Shown one piece after another: positions 1 through 7,453 of a DNA stretch of 39,249 bases (positions are counted from its first letter, which is position 1; every line of letters starts with the position of its first letter). The notes beneath the pieces are model-generated. The model ran no database searches. It saw only the letters and a list, made by a program, of their open reading frames with translations, and was not told the origin of the DNA. The stretch is from Olivibacter sp. XZL3 (GTDB lineage Bacteria > Bacteroidota > Bacteroidia > Sphingobacteriales > Sphingobacteriaceae): positions 1 to 39,249 of the forward strand of contig NZ_SBJH01000030.1 of NCBI RefSeq assembly GCF_004368405.1, given 5' to 3'. A program made the translations under genes and the position numbers.

Positions 1-78
1 AAAAATTAATAAATTTATAACTCGAAAGTCTCCTTAAGGTTTCATCCTAATGTGTCTAATTTAGTTTGAAGACGTACA
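1..78 (-). mobile_element. Possible end of an IS3-like insertion sequence
   Basis: The multicopper oxidase reading frame loses family similarity exactly where the minus strand begins TGTACGTCTTCAAAC, and a GACACA block follows about 20 bases further in. IS3-family terminal repeats commonly begin with TG and carry GACAC at about that distance. An ATGAAACC with an interrupted frame follows, which could be a decayed transposase start. The element would extend leftwards out of the window. No transposase motif and no second end are visible, so this could be some other deletion junction. Confidence 0.35.
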
Positions 79-269
79 AATGTAAGGGCGGGCATCGGGA
101 TTTGCCCGTTTACGGCAATCGCCCTTTTTTGCTTACCTGCATAGTTGACAAGCGTATCTTTTACATACAGCTCGTAACGCACTACTTTTTGTGCAAACAG
201 CGTTTGTGTGCAAAGCAGTATCAGCACTGTTTGCAGTATTCTTATGGGTATTTTCTTATATCTGTTCAT
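42..269 (-). pseudogene. Truncated multicopper oxidase (CopA/CueO-like), N-terminal remnant
   Basis: The 75-residue product has a clean Sec signal peptide (about residues 1-26, ending FAQ) and then the start of a cupredoxin domain: a VVRYELYVKDTLVNY stretch followed by AIAVNGQIPMPALTF. This resembles the N-terminus of Bacteroidota periplasmic multicopper oxidases, which are normally several hundred residues long. After ALTF the expected EGD-type continuation and all copper-ligand HXH motifs are missing, and a stop follows 11 codons later. The gene is therefore broken, apparently at a junction near position 78. It is the last gene of the minus-strand metal operon, 12 bases after the haem-binding protein. 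The product could not be an active oxidase. The family call rests on a short segment. Confidence 0.7.
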
Positions 270-281
270 TAGTTGAAAAAT

Positions 282-737
282 TTATTTGATGCCGTCTTCC
301 ATCATACTAAACCACTCCATCAAAACCTGCTTATCCTCCTGTGATAATACCGCATTGCGATGAATGAGTGTGTATGACGACAAAGGCATTTCCTCGTCCT
401 TGACCTGCCCCGCCATAGCCCTGAACTTATTTCGTTGCCTGCGGGCAGAATATTCGCCAAACTCGCTAAAGTTGAGTTCCTCTTTGCCCTTTTTGATATG
501 CTCTGCCATGTACCATGCTCCGGGCTGGATACGGCTATACCATGGATAACTGGTGTTGTTACTATGGCAGTCGTAACAGGACTGGACAAGGATAGCCTTT
601 ACATTTTGGGGTACAGGGTACACCCTTTCGATATGGGTGGCTGGCATTTCATCCGACAGGTTCCGTAACGGCTGAAAAAACTGTATGCCGATTAAGATAA
701 CAGCCAACCCCAATATGATTTTCTTTTTTAAGGACAT
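282..737 (-). CDS. Haem-binding domain (CxxCH) periplasmic protein
   Basis: This 151-residue protein has an N-terminal membrane anchor or signal segment (residues 6-22, KIILGLAVILIGIQFF) followed by a soluble domain. A CYDCHSNNTSYPWYS motif at about residues 54-68 has the CxxCH c-type haem attachment site and the trailing YPWYS typical of the small Bacteroidota haem-binding domain family. A later MPLSSYTLIH segment is also typical of that family. It lies in the copper island, 26 bases after the upstream lipoprotein gene, and is probably cotranscribed. The likely role is a periplasmic mono-haem electron carrier or sensor, possibly a partner for the now broken multicopper oxidase. Haem attachment is inferred from the motif; no partner is identified. 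Confidence 0.8.
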   Translation of the reverse strand: MSLKKKIILGLAVILIGIQFFQPLRNLSDEMPATHIERVYPVPQNVKAILVQSCYDCHSNNTSYPWYSRIQPGAWYMAEHIKKGKEELNFSEFGEYSARRQRNKFRAMAGQVKDEEMPLSSYTLIHRNAVLSQEDKQVLMEWFSMMEDGIK

Positions 738-764
738 AACATTGTAGCTTCATTTAAAATGTGA

Positions 765-1184
765 CTACTGCTTCTTTAAATAATTAGCATAGTTCTCCTT
801 GCTTTCAAAGTAGGATACTTCACCGTTTTTTCCCGTAACGGCAATCACCGCAAGAGCCTTGTCTACCTGCTTATGGGAATAGGGGTCTAATGCCACCCGA
901 ACGTCGGCATCTTTTGGAATACGCTCCTTGCACATTTCGCAGCATCCGTAGTAGGTTTTACCGTCAAATTTTACGTCAAACTGCTTTTTGCCCATGTAGG
1001 CATCATTCACCATGCAGACTTCATCCGATGGAACCAATTCGCCTATTTGGGTACTCTGCTTATGGCTTTCCGGAGTTGCCTGGGAATGATGCTCTGCCGC
1101 CTCATCCTTATTTGACCTTGCTTGCCCGCAAGCAGTGAGTAGCAGGGTCAACAGGGAGATAAAGCCGATTATTATTTTACTCAT
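765..1184 (-). CDS. Cys-containing (TRASH/YHS-like) metal-binding lipoprotein
   Basis: The lipoprotein signal MSKIIIGFISLLTLLLTAC (lipobox LTAC) supports the internal ATG at 1184. A start 16 codons earlier would overlap the upstream gene and put polar residues in front of the signal. The mature protein has a His-rich linker (EHHSQATPESHK) and then a domain with one Cys (EVCMVNDAYMG) followed by YYGCCEMCKERIP. This pattern resembles the TRASH/YHS-type metal-binding families found beside copper efflux genes. It is probably a periplasm-facing lipoprotein that binds Cu or Ag. It lies between the DUF305 gene (31 bases upstream) and the haem-binding gene. The metal and the exact family are inferred. 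Confidence 0.75.
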   Translation of the reverse strand: MSKIIIGFISLLTLLLTACGQARSNKDEAAEHHSQATPESHKQSTQIGELVPSDEVCMVNDAYMGKKQFDVKFDGKTYYGCCEMCKERIPKDADVRVALDPYSHKQVDKALAVIAVTGKNGEVSYFESKENYANYLKKQ

Positions 1185-1215
1185 GTCGATATTATTTTTA
1201 ATATTATTACTTCTC

Positions 1216-1731
1216 CTATTTATTGTTTTCAAACTCTTTGAGCTTGCGCTTCATCAGTTCAATTTCTTCCGCCTGGGTTTCAAGTATGTTTTTTTGCAGC
1301 TCTATCAGTTCGGGGTCGGTCAAATGTGCCTTTTTGGACATCAATATGGCTGCTGCGTGATGGGGTATCATACCCTTTGCAAACTGCTTGTCCCCGACAT
1401 TGATTTGTTCCCTGATACCAAACCATGAAAAGATGCCAACGGCGACCGAGATTATGGCTATCACCCAATTCATCTTCCTGTTGGCGTACATCATTTTCAT
1501 TATCACTAATTCGATAAGCAACATTGCCGAGGTCATCAGCAGGGTCATGTACAGGTTGTTGACATTGGGTATTAGGTTCTGCCACCCGTCAATCATGGCA
1601 TACATGATAAAATACATCGCTGTGAACATGGCGACAGCCATAACCGCAAAGCGTTTATACATGCCCGAAGCATGTTCTGAATTGTGCGTGCCATGCTCCG
1701 AGGCATGACCCGCTTTGTGACTGTTTTGCAT
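1216..1731 (-). CDS. DUF305 membrane protein
   Basis: The 171-residue protein begins with a His-rich segment (HKAGHASEHGTHNSEH) and has about three transmembrane helices (roughly residues 27-47, 58-78 and 88-106). A DUF305-type domain follows, with the signature MIPHHAAAILMSKKAHL at about 121-137 and a C-terminal QAEEIELMKR helix. DUF305 proteins are often found beside copper resistance genes, and the HH and Met-rich helices are plausible Cu(I) ligands. It begins 9 bases after the DUF3347 lipoprotein gene, so the two are very probably cotranscribed. The molecular function of this membrane-anchored version is not established. A metal-buffering or sensing role is inference from context. Confidence 0.85.
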   Translation of the reverse strand: MQNSHKAGHASEHGTHNSEHASGMYKRFAVMAVAMFTAMYFIMYAMIDGWQNLIPNVNNLYMTLLMTSAMLLIELVIMKMMYANRKMNWVIAIISVAVGIFSWFGIREQINVGDKQFAKGMIPHHAAAILMSKKAHLTDPELIELQKNILETQAEEIELMKRKLKEFENNK

Positions 1732-1740
1732 AGCCTGAAT

Positions 1741-2397
1741 TTATTTGCCGTTAATTGTTTTTTCCACCTTACCGCAGGTCAGCATTTCAGCGCCGTAGTA
1801 GGGGTTTTTGATTTCCTTGTTTGCACTGAACCAAACAGCACCCTTACCGTCATTGAACATTGGGCAATGGTCTTGATACAATGTTTGCGATGTACCGAAC
1901 AAATCAATCAGGTCTTTCAAATCTTCGCCAAGCGAGGCCAAATGTTCCCGCTGGTGATGGATGTTGCCAACATTTTCGCCGATATGCTCTGCGTGTTCTT
2001 TTGCATCATCCGCTATGTCCATGTACTTTTTGTGCTTATCGGCAGGAATGGTTTTCATGTCCACTTTATTCAGGGTAGCTAACAGCTTTTTCCCTGCACT
2101 GGCGGCAGCTTTGTCATCGTCCGAAACAAGGGCGTTCTTTAATGATAGATAATCGGTAACTATGGGTGCAATAGAAAAGTTTTTTGCTTCTTCTTTTGCT
2201 GCATCCTGACCGTTCGGTGTTTCGCTAACGGCGGGCACAGCTACCGTATCATTCTTTTTGGAGTGGGAAGCTGGATGTTCTTGTGATACAACAGTAGTAT
2301 CGTTTGAAGATTGCTCGTTTTTGTTGGATGCCTGATTGCATGATACTGTTATAAATGCCATGATAACAGCCATGATTGATAATCTTACATTTTTCAT
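1741..2397 (-). CDS. DUF3347 lipoprotein (putative periplasmic copper-binding)
   Basis: The 218-residue protein has a lipoprotein signal (MKNVRLSIMAVIMAFITVSC, lipobox VSC) and a low-complexity linker containing EHPASHSKK. A helical DUF3347 domain follows (from about residue 82, YLSLKNALVSDD). The C-terminus holds the family motifs QDHCPMFNDGKGAVW and NPYYGAEMLTCG. The CPM and MLTCG segments put two Cys and two Met in positions that suggest a Cu(I) site. A paralogue fused to an HMA domain lies at 20372-21247 and shares both motifs. The gene follows the YVTN lipoprotein gene after a 121-base spacer that contains a hairpin. A role in periplasmic copper or silver handling is inferred. Confidence 0.82.
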   Translation of the reverse strand: MKNVRLSIMAVIMAFITVSCNQASNKNEQSSNDTTVVSQEHPASHSKKNDTVAVPAVSETPNGQDAAKEEAKNFSIAPIVTDYLSLKNALVSDDDKAAASAGKKLLATLNKVDMKTIPADKHKKYMDIADDAKEHAEHIGENVGNIHHQREHLASLGEDLKDLIDLFGTSQTLYQDHCPMFNDGKGAVWFSANKEIKNPYYGAEMLTCGKVEKTINGK

Positions 2398-2483
2398 TTT
2401 ATTATTATTTTAAATTAAACAAGTGCTTTTGTGGTAGTTGCCGTTGTAAAATTCCTTACGGACAACCGATAACAGTTTTATTA

Positions 2484-2512
2484 AGCGGTACAGATGATAC
2501 ATCCATACCGCT
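2484..2512 (-). terminator. Intercistronic hairpin after the YVTN lipoprotein gene
   Basis: A perfect 7-base stem (AGCGGTA/TACCGCT) encloses a second stem (GATG/CATC) around a 3-base loop. In minus-strand RNA the TG/TG step between the stems can form G-U pairs, giving one almost continuous 13-pair stem. It starts six bases after the stop codon of the upstream gene. There is no strong U-tract on the minus strand, so it may be a processing or mRNA-protecting hairpin rather than a full terminator. Confidence 0.5.
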
Positions 2513-2518
2513 CTTTTA

Positions 2519-3580
2519 TTACATTTTTATAAGAATGCCGTTAGGCTTTTTGCCTACGTTCAGGGTCTTTGTTACGGTATGGGATGATACATTGACTACA
2601 GAAACCGTGTTGCTTTCCTGATTGGTAACGTAAGCGGTATTGCCATCCTGTGTAAATACAATGGCGTGCGCTCCTGTACCAGCATCAAGGACACCAGCAA
2701 GCATCCACATACTCATGCCATTGTCCCAACTCCAGTAATGAACCTTTCCGTTCATGGGGTCGGTAACCCACAGTTCATTTTTTGAAGCATTGTGGGCTGC
2801 ATACCCAGGCATAAAGCCTAAGCTAATGGTTTCTATTACGGCATTGGTAGCTACATCAATAACCGAAATGGTCTGTGAAGCCTCATTATCCACATACATT
2901 TTGCCGTTAGCGGCAGGCCAAGCTCCTACAGGGTCGTCACCCACGGTCAGGGTTGCCACCACACTTTTTGACGATGGATTGATGATTGAAACCGTACCAC
3001 TGCCACCATTGCACACATAGGCTTTTGTGCCATCCATGCTAAAGGTTACTTCTGCGGGGTCTTCGCCTACCGCAATCGTATTTTTGACCGCATAAGTATT
3101 AGCATCGTAAACCAAAACTTTTCCATCCATTGCCATTTGTGTGGTCCATATTTCTGTGCCATCAGGCGAATAAACGGCATTGTGGTTCATTGCCGGAGTT
3201 TCAATGTCTTTTAAGACGGTTCCTTTTACGGCATCCATTATCAGGATACGCCCTTTCATGCCTGCCATGCCACCGGAATGGCCTGCGCTCAAATCCATTC
3301 CAGGTACGCCGATAGCTAAATGGTTTTGATGGCTGTAAATGTGATGCGGCCACATGACCATGTTGCCGCCGGAGTTCATGATGTCAAAGGTTTCACTCAC
3401 GGTATTGTCACTTAGTTTTATGACAGAAACGGTTGCGCTTTCGCCATTGACTACGTAAGCTGCCGGATAATCAATGTTTTTACCCATTGGCATATCGCCC
3501 ATATCATCTTTACTACAAGAAGATAGAACGGTTAAGGAAATGGTAGTAGCTATTGCCACCAAAGTTGCTCTGTTTTTCAT
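2519..3580 (-). CDS. YVTN-family beta-propeller lipoprotein (YncE-like)
   Basis: The 353-residue protein has a lipoprotein signal (lipobox LSSC at about residues 19-22) and then repeated propeller blades. Each blade carries a (A/T)YVxNxxSxTVSVI motif followed by a (V/T)xxTxxVGxxPxG turn, for example AYVVNGESATVSVI near the start, AYVCNGGSGTVSIINP in the middle and AYVTNQESNTVSVVN near the end. This is the YVTN/YncE fold, a seven-bladed scaffold. A Met/His-rich insert (GVPGMDLSAGHSGGMAGMKG) near the second blade could bind metal. It lies downstream of the CusB-like adaptors in the copper island and is probably a periplasm-facing lipoprotein. The ligand and function are unknown, and nothing catalytic is evident. 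Confidence 0.8.
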   Translation of the reverse strand: MKNRATLVAIATTISLTVLSSCSKDDMGDMPMGKNIDYPAAYVVNGESATVSVIKLSDNTVSETFDIMNSGGNMVMWPHHIYSHQNHLAIGVPGMDLSAGHSGGMAGMKGRILIMDAVKGTVLKDIETPAMNHNAVYSPDGTEIWTTQMAMDGKVLVYDANTYAVKNTIAVGEDPAEVTFSMDGTKAYVCNGGSGTVSIINPSSKSVVATLTVGDDPVGAWPAANGKMYVDNEASQTISVIDVATNAVIETISLGFMPGYAAHNASKNELWVTDPMNGKVHYWSWDNGMSMWMLAGVLDAGTGAHAIVFTQDGNTAYVTNQESNTVSVVNVSSHTVTKTLNVGKKPNGILIKM

Positions 3581-3599
3581 TTTTACTCATTTTTAGATA

Positions 3600-3659
3600 T
3601 TAGAAAATATTTGTGTTAATCGCTACTACTATGATGCTTACACTCATGGCGGGACTTTA
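3600..3659 (-). pseudogene. Scar of a CopB-type P1B ATPase 3' end
   Basis: On the minus strand this intergenic stretch reads SPAMSVSIIVVAIN followed by a stop. The end of the intact CopB-type ATPase (17910-20033) reads LSPAMGAVLMSVSTIVVAIN. At the DNA level 3616-3647 matches 17941-17972 at 28 of 32 positions, with synonymous changes and an internal five-codon deletion. It is the leftover end of a second, lost metal-ATPase gene. It sits between the second CusB-like gene and the YVTN lipoprotein gene. Confidence 0.75.
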
Positions 3660-3694
3660 ATTACATTGGAGCAGCGTCCAACTGCCTATCAGAT

Positions 3695-4912
3695 TTAATG
3701 GTCATGTCTTTGTCCTGCTCCGCTTTTAAGTATAAACTCACTGCTGATTAAATATGCACCTTCGGTAACAACGATGTCACCTGGTTTTAATCCTGATGTA
3801 ATTTCAATCCACTGCTTGTTTTGCACACCTGTTTCTACCATGCGTTGCTCAAATGTGTTATCATGGGCCAATACCCAAACGGTTTTCATCTTTTCCAGCA
3901 GTACTGCCGATTTAGGAACTGCCAGCACATTGGTAAACGATTTTTCGGGAACGACCGAAACCAATGTGCCGGGTATAAGTTTACCGGCTGAATTGTTTAC
4001 CCTGATTTTAAGCAGGTAAATTCTTTTGCCTTCTTCTATTACCGGGTTGGAGTAAACCAACGTACCTTTGTAAACTTCTCCGGGATTACTGTCGGCAAAC
4101 ACCTGAAAGGTCTTGATTTCTTCAAGTCCTGAAATTTCATTGGGATACAATTGCGCTTCGACCCAAACCTCATTGAGCGAGGTGATTTTTACAAGTGGGC
4201 TGCCTTCTGCCACATACATGCCCTCGTTGATGTTTACTTCGCTTACATATCCCGCTTCGGGCGAATAAAATGTAATGAGGGAATTTGTTTTGCCCGATGT
4301 TTCCAGTTCGGAAATTTGCCTTTCGGTTAAACCCCACAATGTCAATTTGTTTTTTCCAGCACTTAATAAATCGCTTGTCAGCTTAGATATAGGGATTGTT
4401 GTTTTTGCTTTTTCCAGCACGGACAGATATTCCTTTTCATCTGTTTGCAGTTGTTCACTGTAAATACTGTAAAGGGGTCTTCCTTTTTGAAGATATACAC
4501 CTGTGTTTCTTACAAACAGTTCGTCAATCCTTCCTTTTGCACGGCTGCTAATGGTCTTTACCTGTTCTTCATTAATGGCAACTGTTCCTAAAATAACGGA
4601 AGATGATAAAATGTTTCTTTTTCTGACGGTATCTGTTTCAATACCTGCCAATGCCTGCTTATGCTTGTCAATGGTGATAATGTTGCCTTGCATTCCTGCA
4701 TGGTCGGTTTCTTTCTTCTCTACTTTGATTAAAGACATATTACAAACGGGACAAGAACCAGGTGTTTCGCTTGCTACACTTGGGTGCATGGGGCAAGTAT
4801 AATAACTGCCGGATGTTTCCTGATGGCTTTCTTGCCCGTTCTTACAACCCGTAAGAATGAGTATTGAAAGCAATATAGTTGAGATAATAAACTGCTTCAT
4901 GTCAATTTGCAT
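3695..4912 (-). CDS. cusB: CusB-like RND periplasmic adaptor (second copy)
   Basis: The 405-residue protein has a lipoprotein signal (LILTGC, following an MKQF start). Next comes a short heavy-metal-binding domain with YTCPMHPSVASETPGSCPVC and then NMSLIKVEK, a Cys/Met/His cluster. The remainder is a membrane-fusion-protein scaffold: a barrel-sandwich hybrid (from about residue 100, GTVAINEEQVKTISSRAKG), a helical hairpin, and a beta-barrel (PLVKITSLNEVWVEAQLYP). A C-terminal His pair (GAGQRHDH) follows. It would link the CusA pump to the CusC channel and pass on Cu(I) or Ag(I). The start overlaps the end of the first adaptor gene by 11 bases, which indicates translational coupling. Residues 1-4 may be dispensable because an internal ATG precedes KQF. 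Confidence 0.88.
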   Translation of the reverse strand: MQIDMKQFIISTILLSILILTGCKNGQESHQETSGSYYTCPMHPSVASETPGSCPVCNMSLIKVEKKETDHAGMQGNIITIDKHKQALAGIETDTVRKRNILSSSVILGTVAINEEQVKTISSRAKGRIDELFVRNTGVYLQKGRPLYSIYSEQLQTDEKEYLSVLEKAKTTIPISKLTSDLLSAGKNKLTLWGLTERQISELETSGKTNSLITFYSPEAGYVSEVNINEGMYVAEGSPLVKITSLNEVWVEAQLYPNEISGLEEIKTFQVFADSNPGEVYKGTLVYSNPVIEEGKRIYLLKIRVNNSAGKLIPGTLVSVVPEKSFTNVLAVPKSAVLLEKMKTVWVLAHDNTFEQRMVETGVQNKQWIEITSGLKPGDIVVTEGAYLISSEFILKSGAGQRHDH

Positions 4913-6200
4913 TTAAAAAAGTTTCACTGTCAGTCATCAAACCCGCTTGTTTTGCAATTTCTTCAGTAGGTGAAAGACCGCTTTTAATGATTGTCATTCC
5001 GTTGTTGCTTGCTCCAGCAATTACTTTCCGCACCTGAAAAACTCCCGCTCCATTGCGGGTAGTATCTGTTTTGACCCATACGTAAGCATTCAATCCCGTA
5101 GTGTAAACTGCCGTTGATGGAACCTGTAAATTTTCATTACCGCTCAAAGCAAAGCCTGCGGTAACAAGCGAATTTATTTTCAGCGAATTATTGGGATTGG
5201 GCAACACAATCCTAACTCTTGCAAAACGCTGGTCAGTTTCTTCAAATGTCTTTTCAATCAAAGCAACTTTTCCGTTGAGAAGTTTTGAAGGGTCGCTTTC
5301 AGAAACTATTTGTGCAGATTGGTTTTCGTGAATTTGACTTACGTTTCGGTTGGGAACTGAAACCAATACCCAAACTTCCTGTAAATCATTTATATTGAAA
5401 AGGGTTTGTGCTTCGTTTACATATGTACCTTCACGAATTTGCGAAGCGGAAACAGCATAAGAGCTTGTATTGATGGCATTCTGCTGCGTACCCATGTCGT
5501 TCATTGCCGATGTGCTTTTTGCAGTAGTGTTTTGCTGCGATGTTAAAGCATTGAAAAAAACATATCCGTTTGAAGGACTGAAAACAGAAACTGTTAGGGC
5601 AACTGCTCCCTTTTTTTCCAACTGTGCAATCTGATTTTCGGTAATACCGAGCAGACGTAGCTTTTCTCTCGACTTTTCTATTAAATAATTATCTGCACCT
5701 GATTTGAAAAGAAAAAGATGTTCTTCCTGAAAGGTGCGTAAGCCGGGGCTGTATATGTCCATGATTTTATCGCCTTGCTTTACGTATTGGTTGCTGAATT
5801 TAACGTATAGCTTCTCAATCCTTCCTCCGAAACGGGCTGCAACGGATTGATTTCTGTTTTGAGCGAGGGTAATAAAGCCTTGCGCTTTCTCGGTTTTTCC
5901 ACTGTTGCCTGATTGCAGTCTAAAGGTTGCCTGATTTGACAAGACCAGTTTGTTTGGTGAAACTGCCTGCTCCAATTCTTTTTCCACCAACTGCAATTTC
6001 ATATTACATACAGGACAATCGCCGGGGTGCGGATAGGTTTTATCACCTTCGCAACCCATAGGGCAGATGTACTCGCCCTCAACCTTCTCATGATTTTCAT
6101 GCCCTTGTTCACCTTGTTCATTTTTGCAGGATGATAACGCAGCTACCAAAAGCAAACACACCATAATGCAGATGCTATTTAATTTCTCTTTCGTATTCAT
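4902..6200 (-). CDS. cusB: CusB-like RND periplasmic adaptor (first copy)
   Basis: The 432-residue protein has a lipoprotein signal (residues 1-25, ending ALSSC) and then a heavy-metal-binding motif of altered form, YICPMGCEGDKTYPHPGDC followed by PVCNMKLQLVEKE. Adaptor domains follow: barrel-sandwich (FITLAQNRNQSVAARFGGRI), an alpha-hairpin (about 160-205), a lipoyl-like segment containing an unusual N/T/S-rich insert (about 225-255, QQNTTAKSTSAMNDMG), and a beta-barrel (NINDLQEVWVLVSVPN). It should bridge the RND pump and the outer membrane channel. The gene overlaps cusC by 26 bases upstream and the second adaptor by 11 bases downstream. Two divergent adaptors beside one pump suggest a mixed adaptor ring or different cargo delivery. 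That is inference. Confidence 0.88.
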   Translation of the reverse strand: MNTKEKLNSICIMVCLLLVAALSSCKNEQGEQGHENHEKVEGEYICPMGCEGDKTYPHPGDCPVCNMKLQLVEKELEQAVSPNKLVLSNQATFRLQSGNSGKTEKAQGFITLAQNRNQSVAARFGGRIEKLYVKFSNQYVKQGDKIMDIYSPGLRTFQEEHLFLFKSGADNYLIEKSREKLRLLGITENQIAQLEKKGAVALTVSVFSPSNGYVFFNALTSQQNTTAKSTSAMNDMGTQQNAINTSSYAVSASQIREGTYVNEAQTLFNINDLQEVWVLVSVPNRNVSQIHENQSAQIVSESDPSKLLNGKVALIEKTFEETDQRFARVRIVLPNPNNSLKINSLVTAGFALSGNENLQVPSTAVYTTGLNAYVWVKTDTTRNGAGVFQVRKVIAGASNNGMTIIKSGLSPTEEIAKQAGLMTDSETFLNAN

Positions 6201-7428
6201 ATTCGGCTTCCAATTTTAAAATATTGAACAGTTTGTCATACGCTTCCATTTTTTTCATCAGCAACATTTCCCAGGCATCCAGCAGCACAAAAAAATCGCC
6301 TGTGTTTTGCTTGTAGGCAAGCAGGTTGGCTTGCAGGTTGTTCTCATAGGCGGGAACAATATTTTTTGTGTAGCTCTGATATTGTTCGTTTTCGTAATTA
6401 AGCATCGCAGTTTTTTCGGCTAACATTTTTGAAGCCATGAGTTGCATTGTTTCCTTTTCCCGTTCCATAGACTGAATTTGAAAACCGATTGACTTTACTT
6501 CAGAGGAATACATTTTAGACGACCAGGGAACAATGGGAATTGTTACCATTCCCATAACTGACCATTGGCTTGGCATACCAAACATTTGGGCATGTTCGGC
6601 ACGGATACCAAAGTCAGGTCTTGCGCTTGTTCTCATTACTTTTTGCTCCAACTTCATGGATTGAATGTATTTGTCAAGCGCCGTAATATCACTACGGTTA
6701 GAAATGCTTACAGTATCTGCAATGCTGAATAGGTAGTTGCTTGGCGTAATGAGTGTATCAATCTGAAATGACGTGTTTGCATCACGCACCATCAGCGTGT
6801 TTAATCCGATATTGTTTTCGGCAATCACGCTGTTAAGCATTACCAGCATATTTTTTAATTCGGCTAAACGGGCTTTTGCTTTGTAAATAGTTTGCAGTTG
6901 TGACTGGTTATTGGTGAATTTTTCTTCGGATGTCGTGATGAGCAATTGAAGTATTTCTTCACTTTCTTTTAGAATGCGTTGTTTCTTCTCCGCTACATAA
7001 CGGTTATAATACAGAATTTTCGCTTCACGCCTCAACTCGTTTTTTGTCCATTCGCTTTTCGATTTTTCGATTTCAGCCAGTGAACTAATGTAACTTTTCT
7101 TGGCGTTCAGTTTGCTTGGATTGGGTATCATCTGTTCTACGGAAAAAGCAATACCCGCCTGGTTCATGGGGTCGTTTTTTTCTTTGAGCATGGAAAAGTC
7201 GTAAGGAAAACGCATGATGCCTGTTGAAAAAGTGGGCGGCATCCATGCTTTTGCACCGTCTGCTTTTGCCTGAATAGACTGAATGCTGTATTGATACCGA
7301 ATAATGGACGGGTAATTAGTTTCCACCTGCTGCAACAGTTTTTCCAGTGAAACGTAAGAGGTATCCTGTGCCTGTGAATGTATCGTATGCAGACACATCA
7401 GGAACATAATGGTTATTGATTTTTTCAT
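6175..7428 (-). CDS. cusC: TolC/CusC-like outer membrane efflux protein
   Basis: The 417-residue protein has a Sec signal peptide (residues 1-20, ending HSQA). Two long helical repeats of the OEP type follow, rich in coiled-coil heptads (for example about 120-190 and 330-400). The conserved features MIPNPSKLNAKKSYISS and SLEKLLQQVETNYPSI fit a TolC-like protein of a heavy-metal efflux system. No lipobox is seen, unlike E. coli CusC. It should form the trimeric outer membrane duct for the CusA/CusB complex. It is preceded by the PRPP synthetase gene with a 25-base gap, and its end overlaps the first cusB gene. The pump it belongs with is more than 7 kb upstream, separated from it by five unrelated genes. 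Confidence 0.88.
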   Translation of the reverse strand: MKKSITIMFLMCLHTIHSQAQDTSYVSLEKLLQQVETNYPSIIRYQYSIQSIQAKADGAKAWMPPTFSTGIMRFPYDFSMLKEKNDPMNQAGIAFSVEQMIPNPSKLNAKKSYISSLAEIEKSKSEWTKNELRREAKILYYNRYVAEKKQRILKESEEILQLLITTSEEKFTNNQSQLQTIYKAKARLAELKNMLVMLNSVIAENNIGLNTLMVRDANTSFQIDTLITPSNYLFSIADTVSISNRSDITALDKYIQSMKLEQKVMRTSARPDFGIRAEHAQMFGMPSQWSVMGMVTIPIVPWSSKMYSSEVKSIGFQIQSMEREKETMQLMASKMLAEKTAMLNYENEQYQSYTKNIVPAYENNLQANLLAYKQNTGDFFVLLDAWEMLLMKKMEAYDKLFNILKLEAEYEYEREIK

Positions 7429-7453
7429 TTACCTAATTTTAATTAGAAAAATT

